Origin: Corynebacterium frankenforstense DSM 45800
Lineage (GTDB): Bacteria; Actinomycetota; Actinomycetes; Mycobacteriales; Mycobacteriaceae
DNA: 64,000 nt
NCBI RefSeq assembly: GCF_001941485.1
Contig: NZ_CP009247.1
Location: 558,001-622,000, forward strand
Direction of reading: 5' to 3'
Both the position numbers and the translations under genes were made by a program. Of the stretch, positions 1 to 10,393 are shown piece by piece; position 1 is the first letter of the stretch, and every line of letters begins with the position of its first letter. The notes under the pieces were generated by a model. The model was not told the origin of the DNA, did not search any database, and saw nothing but the letters and a program-made list of their open reading frames with translations.

Positions 1-980
1 CCCGCCGCGAGGCCGCCCGGGACACCGCCGCGGCGCTGCCCGAGGCCCTCGGTGCCGAGAGCTACGAGCGCTTCCAGTGGGGGCTGCTGCCCGCCGAGCT
101 CGCCGCGCGCGAGGCCGCCGGCGCCGCGCTTCCCGACGCCCCCGCGGAGTCCGGGGCCGCGAACGGCGCGGCCGACGGGGGTACCGGGACGGGGTCCCCG
201 GACGCAGCCGTCACGGCGAAGGCCGCGGCCGCGGAGATGATCGCCGCGCTGCACCGCGCCCACGACCTGCTCGGCGACTGGACCCGCGGCCAGGAGGAGA
301 CCGGCGCGCTCACCGAGGAACTCAGCGGGCTGACCGCCCGGGTCTCCGAGGCCGCGGGCGCCGGCGAGCGGGTGCGCGCCGCCGCCGACGAGCTGGACCT
401 GACCGGCCCGCAGCGCACCCTGCTGCTGGCCCCGCTGCAGATCTGGGCGAACATGCACGGCATCGTCGGCGGCTACCTCGAGGAGCTCTCCGGGCTCATC
501 GAGCGGGTGGACCGTGCCTCCCGCGAGGCGCTGTTCTCGCTGGCGCTGGTGCGCCTGCAGACCGCCGCGGCGGGCACCTTCGCCGTCGAACCGGGCGCCG
601 CGGACTCCCCGGAGTCGCTCACGGCGCTGTGCACCGCGCTGAAGGCGGGCATCGACTCCCTCGACGAGCAGGTCACCCGCGAGGAGCGCCTGGTCACCCG
701 CCTGAACTCCAAGGCCGGCTCGGTCGCCCGCATCATGGAGCCGGTGCAGGGCATGATCGCCGGCTGGCTCGACGACACCGACGTCGAGCACCTGACGGGC
801 GGCGCCCGCGAGCTCGTCGAGACCGTCTCGGCCGCCGCCGAGGAGACCCGGGCCGCGGCCGCCCAGCTGACCGCGGCCTCCGGCTCGCTCTCCGCGCTGG
901 CCCGCCCGGACGTCGCCGAGCTGCGTCACCTCGTCGCCGAGGTGGAGGACGCCCTGCAGCGCGCCACCCGCGGCTGGTGA
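1..980 (+). CDS. Hypothetical coiled-coil protein, 5' end outside window
   Basis: The frame is open from the first bases of the window to a TGA at 978-980, so the start lies upstream and about 325 codons are visible. The product is rich in Ala, Glu and Leu with long heptad-like stretches that look like alpha-helical coiled coil, and has an Ala/Gly-rich spacer around codons 38-75. No membrane segment or signal peptide is visible in this part. I do not recognise the family. Its last 26 codons are duplicated downstream (see repeats at 901-978 and 1023-1100), so the real stop is the first of two copies of the same 3' end. An internal ATG at 237 is possible but the open frame before it has normal codon use, so I read it as partial. 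Confidence 0.75.
   Translation, partial: RREAARDTAAALPEALGAESYERFQWGLLPAELAAREAAGAALPDAPAESGAANGAADGGTGTGSPDAAVTAKAAAAEMIAALHRAHDLLGDWTRGQEETGALTEELSGLTARVSEAAGAGERVRAAADELDLTGPQRTLLLAPLQIWANMHGIVGGYLEELSGLIERVDRASREALFSLALVRLQTAAAGTFAVEPGAADSPESLTALCTALKAGIDSLDEQVTREERLVTRLNSKAGSVARIMEPVQGMIAGWLDDTDVEHLTGGARELVETVSAAAEETRAAAAQLTAASGSLSALARPDVAELRHLVAEVEDALQRATRGW
901..978 (+). repeat. 78-bp direct repeat, copy 1 (3' end of coding region)
   Basis: Bases 901-978 are repeated exactly at 1023-1100 (period 122 bp). This copy encodes the last 26 residues of the upstream gene up to the T of its TGA stop. Confidence 0.95.
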
Positions 981-1022
981 CAACTCCCGCGGCAGGGCAC
1001 CGCCGGCGGGCCGGTCGGCTAC

Positions 1023-1100
1023 CCCGCCCGGACGTCGCCGAGCTGCGTCACCTCGTCGCCGAGGTGGAGGACGCCCTGCAGCGCGCCACCCGCGGCTGGT
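1023..1100 (+). repeat. 78-bp direct repeat, copy 2 (orphan gene tail)
   Basis: Second copy of the 78-bp tail, separated from the first by 44 bp and ending in a TAG where copy 1 ends in TGA. It follows the real stop codon, so it is a non-coding remnant or the product of a recent tandem duplication. Confidence 0.95.
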
Positions 1101-1116
1101 AGCCCCGACCGGAGGC

Positions 1117-2061
1117 TCAGTTGGTCGGCTTGCTGCGGGTGGTGCCCACGCTGGCCGCCACCACGCAGACCACCGCGGCCCACACGGCCGCGCTCGGGGT
1201 CTGGCCGAGCAGCCACCAGCCGATGGCGGCGGCGAAGACGGGCTCCAGCGAGAGCAGGATGCCGAAGACGCCCACCGGCAGCCGGCGCAGCGCGCCCAGC
1301 TCCAGGGTGTAGGGCACCAGCGAACCGAAGAGCGCGGTCAGCGCCATCCAGCCGATCAACGCCGGGTCCGCGAGAATGACACCCGCGCCGTGGAAACCGG
1401 CGGGCACCTGCACCAGTGCGCCGACGAGGAAGGCCACCGCCAGCCCGCCCTGCCCGTCGACGGCGGCGCCCACCCGGGCCGAGGAGAGGATGTAGGCCGC
1501 CCAGAACGCCCCGGCCACCAGGGCGAAGACGATGCCCAGCGGGTCCAGCGAGGTCGCCCCCGCCAACGAGTCGAAGCCGATGAGCAGGATGCCCGCCAGT
1601 GCCAGGGCGACCCACGCGAAGTCCCGGGCGCGCCGTCCCGTGGCCGCGGCCAGGAGCAGCGGCCCCAGAAACTCGACCGTGACGGCCACCCCGAGGGGGA
1701 TGCGCGCGATCGAGGCGTAGAAGAAGCCGTTCATCAGGCCCAGCGAGACACCGAAGAGCACGACCTTGACCCACGTCCCGCGCGACCACTTACCGACCCG
1801 CGGGCGGGCCATGGCCGTCAGCACGATCCCGGCGAAGGCCAGGCGCAGCACCGTGACACCCCAGGGCCCGGCCGCCGGGAAGACCTGGGTGGCCGCGGAG
1901 GCGCCGAACTGCAGGGACGCGCACGAGCCGAGCACGAGGAGCACGCCGGTGACGCGCGAACGGTCGGGTGCTGCGTCCGACGCTGCGCCGGGCGCGCCGG
2001 GCCTTGCACCACCGGCCACGTCCCCGCCGTCGCCGACGGGGGAGGAGGAGGAGACGGTCAT
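1117..2061 (-). CDS. EamA/RhtA-type drug/metabolite transporter
   Basis: A 314-residue integral membrane protein with about ten hydrophobic segments arranged as two EamA repeats. The stretch PLGVAVTVEFLGPL resembles RhtA-type threonine/homoserine exporters. I chose ATG 2061 because the open frame further upstream runs through the divergent promoter and is unlike a membrane protein. The first 35 or so residues are a Gly/Ala/Pro-rich cytoplasmic leader. The gene diverges from a LysR regulator about 100 bp away, the usual layout of a regulated exporter and its activator. The substrate is unknown; an amino acid or related metabolite is an inference from the family. Confidence 0.88.
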   Translation of the reverse strand: MTVSSSSPVGDGGDVAGGARPGAPGAASDAAPDRSRVTGVLLVLGSCASLQFGASAATQVFPAAGPWGVTVLRLAFAGIVLTAMARPRVGKWSRGTWVKVVLFGVSLGLMNGFFYASIARIPLGVAVTVEFLGPLLLAAATGRRARDFAWVALALAGILLIGFDSLAGATSLDPLGIVFALVAGAFWAAYILSSARVGAAVDGQGGLAVAFLVGALVQVPAGFHGAGVILADPALIGWMALTALFGSLVPYTLELGALRRLPVGVFGILLSLEPVFAAAIGWWLLGQTPSAAVWAAVVCVVAASVGTTRSKPTN

Positions 2062-2161
2062 GACCTCGAGAATGGCGCAGGCGACAGTCAAAGAAAAGCG
2101 ACGTTTTCTCGCCTGTACAGTTAACAGAAACTGACGGATGAGCCGGTGGAAGGGGACGCAC

Positions 2162-3055
2162 GTGTTCAATCTCCAGCGCCTGCGCGTGCTCAGCGAGTTC
2201 GCCCGCCTGGGCACGGTCGGGGCAGTCGCCGCGCAGCTCAACTACACCCACTCGGCGATCTCGCAGCAGCTCGCCCAGCTCGAGGCCGAGGCCGGCTGCC
2301 CGCTGACCGAACGCGACGGCCGGCGCCTGCGGCTGACAGCCAAGGGCGAGCAGCTCGTCGACTACGCCGAGCGGCTGCTCGCTTTGGCCCGCGAGGCCGA
2401 GGCCGCCATGGCCACCGAGGAGGTCCGCGGGACGGTACGCCTCGGCTCCTTCCAGTCGGTGCTCTCCGGGGTCGTGCCCACAGCCATCGCCGAACTGGCC
2501 CAACGCCACCCCGGCCTGACGGTGCGCGTCTTCCAGCGCGAGCTCGCCGAGGGACTCGACGACCTGCGCGCCCGCCGCCTGGACCTCCTGCTCGGCGAGG
2601 AGTTCTCGCTGACGGCGACCGTCGGCGCGAGCGCGGCCAGCGGGCTGCACCGCGAACACCTTGTCGACGACCCCTGGGTGCTGATCACCCCGCCGAGCGG
2701 GCCGTGGTCCGCCCGTGAGCTCGGCGAGCTCGCGGCCGCGCCCTGGGCGCTCGACCCGCCCGGCACCCCGCCGGGCAGCTGGGCGCACGCGGCCTGCTGG
2801 CACGCCGGGTTCAGCCCGAGAGTCGTCTACGAGACCATCGACCCGATGCTGCAGGCCCAGCTCGTCGCCGACGGACACGCCGTGGCCATGGTCTCCGGCC
2901 TGCTCGTCCCGCACCTGGAGGGCGTGCGCCGGGTGCGCCTCCCCGGGGACCCCACCCGCCGGTTGTACTCGGTGGTCAACGCCGGACGGGAGCACCTGCC
3001 CGCGCTACGTGCGGTGCGCGCCGCGCTCGCGCGCGCGTTGCCCGCCGGACGGTGA
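2162..3055 (+). CDS. LysR-family transcriptional regulator
   Basis: A 297-residue protein with an N-terminal winged helix-turn-helix (about residues 1-60, including a clear [10 protein letters not shown] recognition region) and a C-terminal periplasmic-binding-like effector domain. I chose GTG 2162, preceded by the purine-rich GGAAGGGG at good spacing, over ATG 2138, because LysR proteins begin only a few residues before this helix. It is divergent from the EamA exporter and probably controls it. The effector is not identifiable from sequence. Confidence 0.88.
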   Translation: MFNLQRLRVLSEFARLGTVGAVAAQLNYTHSAISQQLAQLEAEAGCPLTERDGRRLRLTAKGEQLVDYAERLLALAREAEAAMATEEVRGTVRLGSFQSVLSGVVPTAIAELAQRHPGLTVRVFQRELAEGLDDLRARRLDLLLGEEFSLTATVGASAASGLHREHLVDDPWVLITPPSGPWSARELGELAAAPWALDPPGTPPGSWAHAACWHAGFSPRVVYETIDPMLQAQLVADGHAVAMVSGLLVPHLEGVRRVRLPGDPTRRLYSVVNAGREHLPALRAVRAALARALPAGR

Positions 3056-3060
3056 GTGAG

Positions 3061-3075
3061 CGGACGTCGGCAAGC
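3061..3075 (-). repeat. Dispersed TTGCCGACG element, intergenic
   Basis: Copy of the dispersed core motif (GCTTGCCGACGTCCG on the minus strand), 6 bp after the LysR stop codon and before the guaA promoter. Confidence 0.7.
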
Positions 3076-3144
3076 ACAAGACGCGGGGGAGGGGAGCGGA
3101 GCCGAATCGGGGTGCCACCGGCGCATCGACTAGGATCAGACACC

Positions 3145-4719
<1,575 letters not shown>

Positions 4720-4723
4720 CCCA

Positions 4724-4759
4724 CCCCCGGCCCCGGCCCTGATCCCGGGGCCCCGGGGG
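4724..4759 (+). terminator. Possible terminator after guaA
   Basis: A very GC-rich inverted repeat (CCCCCGGCCCCGG against CCGGGGCCCCGGGGG, with a 2-base bulge) lies just after the guaA stop. No T-run follows, so it may be a factor-dependent or convergent-gene stop. Confidence 0.45.
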
Positions 4760-4814
4760 AGGGGCCGTGCAGGCGGCCTAGGTGCCCCGGAGCCCCCGGC
4801 GTCCGGAGGCCCGT

Positions 4815-6128
4815 CTAGTCCGCGTCGCGGTCCTCGGGCGGGTCGCTGACCACCGCCACCGTCGTGGGCGTGGGCGCGAGCCCGCCCTCGACGACGACCG
4901 TCATCCGGGCTCCGCCCGCGCCGGTGTTGTAGTCGCCGGGCCGGCAGTCCATTTCGCCGAGGCCCTCGTCGCACTCCAGGTGCAGCGGGACGTCGGCCGG
5001 CAGGAAGACCTGGGTGGGCCCCAGGCCCGAGCTCACGGTCACCGTGTGCTGTTCGTCGAGCGGGCCGACGTCCGTCAGATCCACCGTCAGGGCCTTCATT
5101 CCGCCCTCGTAGTCGTCCCGCAGGTCCGCCTCCGAGGCGGGGGCGTGGTGGTCCTCGCCGAAGACCGCGCCGCCGGCGAGCAGCAGCCCGGCCACGCCGA
5201 TCAGGGCGCCGAGCAGCGCCCCGGCGACGATCAGCGGCCAGTTGCGCCGCTTCCTCCCCGGCCGCCCGGCGAAGTCTGCGCCCGTGTAGTGGGTGCTCGC
5301 GCCGGAGCCGGCCCCGACGGCGGCGTCGGCGTACCACGGTGCGTCCTGGGCGCCGCCCGTGCCGTCGCCGGGGTAGCTGGCCCCCGTGGAGTCGGGGTTC
5401 TTCGCCCGGTAGTCCGTGCGGCCCTGGTCACGCCAGTCGTAGGGCGCCGCGCCCAGCGGGTCCCAGTCGCCGGCCGGGGCCTGGCGCTGCGCGCCCGCCC
5501 GCGGGTCCGGCCAGCCCTCGGCGACCTTGTAGCCGGACAGATCGGCCCAGGGGGCGGCACCCGCGCCGCCCGCGGCACCCGCGCCGACGGCGCCTGTGCC
5601 GTCCCGCCCCTCGCCGGGCGTATCGCCGGAAGCATCGCCGGAACCACCATCGACGGGTGCGTCCCCGCCGACGGGGCGCTGCGCGGCGACCAGCCCGGGC
5701 GGCGGCACCGGGGTGCGCTTGTGCAGCAGCACGATCGCGCCGCCGGCCAGCGCCAGGGAGACCAGGAACGCCAGCGCCGCGCCGTCGACCAGGCTCGAGC
5801 CGAGCAACCCCGAGGTCAGCACGGCGAAGATGAGCAGCAGGACGCCGGCCGTGCGGTCCTTGCTGTCGGAGCCGGGCCGGCCGAGTGACTCGAACGGCGA
5901 GTAGGGCACGCCGTAGCGGGGCATCAGGCCCCACAGGATCAGGTAGATCGGCACGCTGGTCACCCAGATGAACGCGCCGACGACGAAGAGCACGCGCACG
6001 AGCACCGGGTCGATGCGGTAGCGCACGCCGATGCCCTCGCACACCCCCGCACCCGGGGAGCCCGACAGGCGCGGCGGGCGCGTCGCCCAGATCCGGCGGG
6101 CCAGCTCACCCGCGGTATTCGTGTCCAT
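4815..6128 (-). CDS. PspC/LiaF-like membrane protein (EsrI-like)
   Basis: A 437-residue protein. An N-terminal PspC domain (about residues 10-80) includes one transmembrane hairpin, followed by more hydrophobic segments near residues 100-145. Next comes a long Gly/Ala/Asp/Pro-rich disordered stretch and a further transmembrane helix. The C-terminal beta-rich region resembles the LiaF/DUF2154 type. ATG 6128 has a GGAGAG ribosome-binding site. It is divergent from a PspC-containing histidine kinase and its regulator. This trio next to guaA matches the EsrISR three-component envelope-stress system of C. glutamicum, in which EsrI inhibits the kinase. The assignment by layout and domains is an inference. 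Confidence 0.8.
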   Translation of the reverse strand: MDTNTAGELARRIWATRPPRLSGSPGAGVCEGIGVRYRIDPVLVRVLFVVGAFIWVTSVPIYLILWGLMPRYGVPYSPFESLGRPGSDSKDRTAGVLLLIFAVLTSGLLGSSLVDGAALAFLVSLALAGGAIVLLHKRTPVPPPGLVAAQRPVGGDAPVDGGSGDASGDTPGEGRDGTGAVGAGAAGGAGAAPWADLSGYKVAEGWPDPRAGAQRQAPAGDWDPLGAAPYDWRDQGRTDYRAKNPDSTGASYPGDGTGGAQDAPWYADAAVGAGSGASTHYTGADFAGRPGRKRRNWPLIVAGALLGALIGVAGLLLAGGAVFGEDHHAPASEADLRDDYEGGMKALTVDLTDVGPLDEQHTVTVSSGLGPTQVFLPADVPLHLECDEGLGEMDCRPGDYNTGAGGARMTVVVEGGLAPTPTTVAVVSDPPEDRDAD

Positions 6129-6213
6129 GCCCTTATTCTCTCCGGTGCGTCGCCGGGGCGCATCAGGGAAACCCCCGATGTGCGCGGGCACCGTGGCGGG
6201 GAAGATGGAGGGC

Positions 6214-7401
6214 ATGTTCCGAAAGCAGTCCGGCGCGCGCATCCGCGGGGAGGTGGCCTACCCGGTCTACACCCGCCCGCGCGAGGGTGCGGTCTTCGCC
6301 GGCGTGGCCGCGGGCCTCGCGCGCCACCTGGGCGTCGACGTGTTCTGGGTGCGCCTGGTGCTGCTCGGCCTGACGGTCACCGGCGGGGTGGGCGTGCTGC
6401 TTTACGCAGGCATCTGGCTGGTCAGCACGCGTGACGCCGGGACCGCCGACGCCCCGCCGACGCGCACCCGCGTGCCCGCTCTCGGGTGGTGGGGGCTGAT
6501 CCTGGTCACCCTGGTGCTCGGCTCGACGATGTCGGTGAGCACCGACGGCGAGGGCGGGCTCCACGTCGAGCTCCTGGTGCCGCTGGTCGTCGTCGCGCTC
6601 GGCGCCGTGCTGGCCTGGCAGGCCTACGACCGCGGCGTGCGCGGGGCCGCCGGGGTCGCCTCCGTGCTCGTGGGTACGGGGCTGGTCTTCGTCGGTGTGG
6701 TCGTGCTGCTGGTGGGCACCAGCTCCGACGGCTTCGTCCAGGCGCTCACCGCCGTCGTGTTCACCCTGGCCGGCGTGGCCGTCATCGGCGTGCCCGCCGC
6801 GCTGCGCGTCTCCGAGCGGCTGTCCACCGAGCGCGCCGAGAAACTCGCCGGCGAGCAGCGCGCCGCGATCGCGGCCCACTTGCACGACTCGGTGCTGCAG
6901 ACGCTCGCGCTGATCCAGAAGAACGCCGCCGAGCCCGAGACCGTCTCGCGCCTGGCGCGCAGCCAGGAGCGCGAGCTGCGCCAGTGGCTCTTCGACACCC
7001 AGGAGAAGCAGACCCTGAGCGTCTTCGGCGCACTGGAGCGCGCCTGCGGCGAGGTCGAGGACCTCTTCGGGTTGCACCTGGCACCCGTCACCGTCGGCGA
7101 GGACAGGCCGCTTTCCGACGCCGCGCAGGCCGCCGTCCTGGCCGCGCGCGAGGCGTGCGTGAACGTGGCCAAGCACGCCGGGGTGGACGGCGCGGACGTC
7201 TACGCCGAGCTGCTCGGCGGGCGCCTCGAGATCTTCGTGCGCGACCGCGGCCGCGGCTTCGATCCGGAGGCGGTGCCCGCCGACCGCCACGGGCTGGCCG
7301 ACTCCGTGCACGGGCGCGTCGAGCGGGTGGGCGGCACCGCGACGGTGCGCTCGACGCCGGGGGAGGGCACCGAGGTGCGCGTGGCCGTGGAGCTCGACTG
7401 A
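6214..7401 (+). CDS. PspC-domain sensor histidine kinase (EsrS-like)
   Basis: About 395 residues: an N-terminal PspC domain, several transmembrane helices, a HisKA_3 dimerisation region with the phospho-acceptor in AHLHDSVLQ (His about 224), and a C-terminal HATPase with the DRGRGFDP G-box. I prefer ATG 6214, preceded by GGAGG within a few bases, over ATG 6205. The divergent neighbour also starts with a PspC domain, so both membrane proteins may sense the same envelope signal or interact. The response regulator starts 32 bp downstream and is surely its partner. Confidence 0.9.
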   Translation: MFRKQSGARIRGEVAYPVYTRPREGAVFAGVAAGLARHLGVDVFWVRLVLLGLTVTGGVGVLLYAGIWLVSTRDAGTADAPPTRTRVPALGWWGLILVTLVLGSTMSVSTDGEGGLHVELLVPLVVVALGAVLAWQAYDRGVRGAAGVASVLVGTGLVFVGVVVLLVGTSSDGFVQALTAVVFTLAGVAVIGVPAALRVSERLSTERAEKLAGEQRAAIAAHLHDSVLQTLALIQKNAAEPETVSRLARSQERELRQWLFDTQEKQTLSVFGALERACGEVEDLFGLHLAPVTVGEDRPLSDAAQAAVLAAREACVNVAKHAGVDGADVYAELLGGRLEIFVRDRGRGFDPEAVPADRHGLADSVHGRVERVGGTATVRSTPGEGTEVRVAVELD

Positions 7402-7433
7402 GCGGGCCGGGCGCGGGCGGTATCCTTGGCCGC

Positions 7434-8081
7434 ATGACCCGAGTCTTCCTCGTCGACGACCACTCCGTGTTCCGCTCCGGCGTGCGCGCCGAGCTGGGCG
7501 CCCAGCCCGGCTGCGAGATCGTCGGCGACGCCGGCACCGTCGCCGACGCCGTCACGGGGATCGTGCGCACCCGGCCCGACGTGGTGCTGCTCGACGTGCA
7601 CATGCCCGACGGCGGCGGGGTGGCCGTCATCCGGCGGGTCCACGACGCGGGCGCGGAGCCGCGCTTTCTGGCGCTGAGCGTCTCCGACGCCGCCGAGGAC
7701 GTCATCTCGGTCATCCGCGCCGGCGCGCGCGGCTACGTGACCAAGTCGATCGACGGCGCGGAGCTCGCCCACGCCGTCGAGCGCGTCGACGGCGGCGACG
7801 CCTACTTCTCGCCGCGGCTGGCCGGCTTCGTCCTCGACGCCTTCGCCGGCCACGGCCCGGCGGCCGCCGGCGCGCACGACCCTGTGGTCGACGAGCTGAC
7901 CCCACGTGAGCTGGAGGTGCTGCGGCTTTTGGCGCGCGGCTACACCTACCGGGAGATCGGCAAGGAGCTGTTCATCTCCGTCAAGACCGTGGAGACGCAC
8001 GCCTCCAACATCCTGCGCAAGACGCAGCAGTCCAACCGCTACGCGCTGTCGCGCTGGGCCGCCTCGCGCGACCTGGACTGA
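7434..8081 (+). CDS. NarL/LuxR-type response regulator (EsrR-like)
   Basis: A 215-residue regulator. The receiver domain carries the acidic pair near residues 8-9, the phospho-acceptor Asp 54 (VLLDVHMPD) and the usual switch Lys. The C-terminal LuxR-type helix-turn-helix begins at LTPRELEVL. It lies just after the histidine kinase on the same strand. A TATCCT-like box lies a few bases before ATG 7434, so it could also be transcribed alone. Likely targets are the divergent PspC/LiaF-like gene and its own operon, as in LiaR and EsrR systems. Confidence 0.93.
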   Translation: MTRVFLVDDHSVFRSGVRAELGAQPGCEIVGDAGTVADAVTGIVRTRPDVVLLDVHMPDGGGVAVIRRVHDAGAEPRFLALSVSDAAEDVISVIRAGARGYVTKSIDGAELAHAVERVDGGDAYFSPRLAGFVLDAFAGHGPAAAGAHDPVVDELTPRELEVLRLLARGYTYREIGKELFISVKTVETHASNILRKTQQSNRYALSRWAASRDLD

Positions 8082-8120
8082 GCGGGCGGAAAGCCCGACC
8101 GGAACCGAAGGGAGTCAACC

Positions 8121-8378
8121 ATGGCCGCACGTGAGCGCCGCGGACGCGAGCGCATCTTCTTCCACGTCGACCCCACCCGCACGCTGCTGTTCGCCCTGCT
8201 GTTCACGGCGATCTTCATCTGGCAGTCCGACCTCTACTGGGGCTGGTGGCTGCCGACGTTCCTCGGCATCTGGGCGGTCTTCTACGCCTGCCACCTGTTC
8301 TACGTGTGGGCGAACAACAAGATCCAGGACGTCTCCGAGCGCATCCGCGCCGAGCAGGACCGCCGCGGCGGCCGCTGA
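8121..8378 (+). CDS. Small 2-TM-domain protein
   Basis: An 85-residue protein with a basic N-terminus, two hydrophobic helices (about 22-40 and 45-65) and a charged C-terminal helix. This is the architecture of the short 2TM-domain family often found beside two-component systems. A strong ribosome-binding site (AAGGGAG) precedes ATG 8121. It is 39 bp downstream of the response regulator on the same strand and is probably the last gene of that operon. Function is unknown. Confidence 0.8.
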   Translation: MAARERRGRERIFFHVDPTRTLLFALLFTAIFIWQSDLYWGWWLPTFLGIWAVFYACHLFYVWANNKIQDVSERIRAEQDRRGGR

Positions 8379-8441
8379 GCCCGACGCCGCCCCCCGCGAC
8401 GTGCTCCCTCCCCGGCGCGGGGTGCGGCAGCGCCCCGGCCC

Positions 8442-9800
8442 CTACCGGCGGTACTTCGCCGCCGGGTGCGTGGCCGGAAGCAGGTCGGAACCCGCCACGC
8501 GCGCACGCAGGGTGCGCGGCGCGGCGTCGTCAATCGAATCCTCGGCCGAGACGAGCCCGCGCGCACGCAGCACCGGCACCACGTGCTCGGCGAAGGCGCG
8601 CATGTCGGGCCCGCGCAGGGCGTAGTCGACGTTGAAGCCGTCGACGCCGGACTCGCGCAGCCAGCGCTCGAGCTCGTCGGCGATCGTCGCACCCGAACCG
8701 ACGAAGACCGGCCCGCGCCCGCCGATGGTCATGTGCGCGGCCAGGTCGCCGACGGTCCAGCGCCGCGTGGGGTCCAGGCTGGTGAAGGACTGCAGCGCGG
8801 AGCGGTTGCCCTGGATCTCGACGTCCTCGAGCACGTCGTCGGGGCCGTAGGTCGACAGGTCCAGCCCGGTCCAGCCGGCGAAGAGCGCGAGCGCGGCCTC
8901 CCGGTCGACGTAGCGCAGGTAGGACTCGTAGCGCTCGAAGGCGGCGGCGTCGGTCTCGGCGGCGATGGCGGTCACGGAGGTGATCGTGGTCAGCTCGGAG
9001 TCGGCGCGGCCCTCCCCGGCGAGCAGGCGGCGCGCCTCGGCGACCAGCGGGGCGACGTTGTCGGGCGTGGTGCCGGAGAAGAACAGCGCCTCGGCGTGGC
9101 GGGCGGCGAAGGCCAGGCCGCGCGGCGAGGAGCCGGCCTGGAAGAGGAACGGGGTGCGCTGCGGGCCGGGCAGGCTCACCGCCGCGCCCGGCACGTCGAA
9201 CCACTCGCCCCTGTGCTCGATGGGGTGCACCTTGGCCGGGTCCATGTACACGCCCGACTCCGCGTCGGAGACCAGCGCCCCGGGCTCGATGGAGCCCTCC
9301 CACAGCGCGTAGCAGACCTCGGCGAACTCGTCGGCGCGGTCGTAGCGGGTGTCGTGGTCCAGCTCGGGGGCGCCGATGTTGCGCAGCGCGCCGGGCTGGT
9401 AGCCGGTGACGATGTTCCAGGCGATGCGCCCGCCGGTGAGCTGGTCGAGCGTGGCGAAGCGCCGGGCGAGCAGGTACGGCGACTCATACGAGGTGTTCGC
9501 CGTGACGCCGAACCCGAGGTGCCGGGTGGCCGCCGCCAGCGCGGAGATGAGCAGCATCGGGTCGAGCAGCGGGTACTGCATGCCGGCGCGGATGGCGGCC
9601 GCGCCGCTGCCGCCGTAGACGTCGTAGATGCCGGCGACGTCGGCGAGGAAGAGGGCGTCGAAGCCGGCCTCGTCGAGCATGCGCGCGTGGGAGACCCAGA
9701 AGTCCAGGTCGCGGTACTGCTCCGGCTCGGCGTCGGGGTGGCGCCACAGGCCGGAGGACTGGTGGGTGGGCACGAGCATGTCGAGTGCGGAGAGGAACAT
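8442..9800 (-). CDS. FMN-dependent luciferase-like monooxygenase (NtaA/SnaA/SoxA type)
   Basis: A 452-residue protein of the bacterial luciferase fold in the NtaA/SnaA/DszA subgroup, which uses reduced FMN and O2 on nitrilotriacetate, sulfur compounds and similar small molecules. Visible hallmarks are the N-terminal substrate-pocket region, LTGGRIAWNIVTGY and a FLFQAGSSPRG phosphate-binding segment. ATG 9800 is chosen over an upstream frame extension because homologues start with a short strand just before it. It is monocistronic, with no obvious reductase next to it. The C-terminal tail (SIDDAAPRT) is encoded by a copy of the dispersed element. The exact substrate cannot be read from sequence. 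Confidence 0.85.
   Translation of the reverse strand: MFLSALDMLVPTHQSSGLWRHPDAEPEQYRDLDFWVSHARMLDEAGFDALFLADVAGIYDVYGGSGAAAIRAGMQYPLLDPMLLISALAAATRHLGFGVTANTSYESPYLLARRFATLDQLTGGRIAWNIVTGYQPGALRNIGAPELDHDTRYDRADEFAEVCYALWEGSIEPGALVSDAESGVYMDPAKVHPIEHRGEWFDVPGAAVSLPGPQRTPFLFQAGSSPRGLAFAARHAEALFFSGTTPDNVAPLVAEARRLLAGEGRADSELTTITSVTAIAAETDAAAFERYESYLRYVDREAALALFAGWTGLDLSTYGPDDVLEDVEIQGNRSALQSFTSLDPTRRWTVGDLAAHMTIGGRGPVFVGSGATIADELERWLRESGVDGFNVDYALRGPDMRAFAEHVVPVLRARGLVSAEDSIDDAAPRTLRARVAGSDLLPATHPAAKYRR
8521..8537 (-). repeat. Dispersed element inside luciferase-like gene
   Basis: Sense copy TCGATTGACGACGCCGC near the 3' end of the coding region; it encodes SIDDAA in the C-terminal tail. Confidence 0.7.
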
Positions 9801-9876
9801 GACGGCAATTGTCGTCCGTGTCCTGGACCACGCGAAATTTTTGGCGCGCAAACCCCCGTTCAGGTGAGGTGCGCGT

Positions 9877-9892
9877 GCTTGACGACGCCCCG
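9877..9892 (+). repeat. Dispersed element, intergenic
   Basis: Core GCTTGACGACGCCCCG between the luciferase-like gene and the small membrane-protein gene. It is followed by CGCGCGCCGTGGGCG, also seen at other copies. Confidence 0.7.
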
Positions 9893-9909
9893 CCCGCGCG
9901 CCGTGGGCG

Positions 9910-10338
9910 CTACTCCTCCGGGTCGGCGAAGGCGAGCGCGCGGGTGCCGTCGACGTGCGGGAAGACCCAGAACATCCAGCCGAAGACGACGAGGAAGGCC
10001 ACCAGCGTCACCCAGGTGGCCGCCGGGGCGAGCAGCGGGGCGAGCATGAGCGCGAGCCAGACCAGAAACAGCGGCAGCACCTGGCCCAGGCGCGGGCGGG
10101 CCTCGATGCCGCGCTTGTCCAGGAAGGCGCGCATCTCGCGGCGGTAGGGGTGTGAGAAGGTCAGCAGGCAGCCGGCGGCGACGGCGACGATCATCACGGC
10201 GACCTGCGCCCCACGGGGCAGCGGGGTGGTCAGCACGGCGACGGCGAGACCGAACAGCGCCGAGGTGCCCAGGCGCACCACCGGCGGGGTGGGGATCGGG
10301 GTCTGGTGTGCGTGCATGCTGCCGTATGCCGTGGTCAT
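9910..10338 (-). CDS. Small membrane protein, unknown function
   Basis: A 142-residue protein with about four hydrophobic helices in two hairpins, separated by a basic cytoplasmic loop (PYRREMRAFLDKRGIEARPR). ATG 10338 has a GTGAGG ribosome-binding site 4-5 bases upstream. It lies between the luciferase-like gene and the divergent imuA'. I do not recognise the family. Confidence 0.7.
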   Translation of the reverse strand: MTTAYGSMHAHQTPIPTPPVVRLGTSALFGLAVAVLTTPLPRGAQVAVMIVAVAAGCLLTFSHPYRREMRAFLDKRGIEARPRLGQVLPLFLVWLALMLAPLLAPAATWVTLVAFLVVFGWMFWVFPHVDGTRALAFADPEE

Positions 10339-10393
10339 GGGGCCTCACGCTACCAGTTGACGCTCGGGCGGCGGGCGGGGGATAATCGCGGAC

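Noticed and set aside
77..1102. A 341-codon plus-strand frame over the first gene
   Set aside because: Arg/Gly-rich product in a different frame from the coiled-coil gene; a shadow of its high-GC codons.
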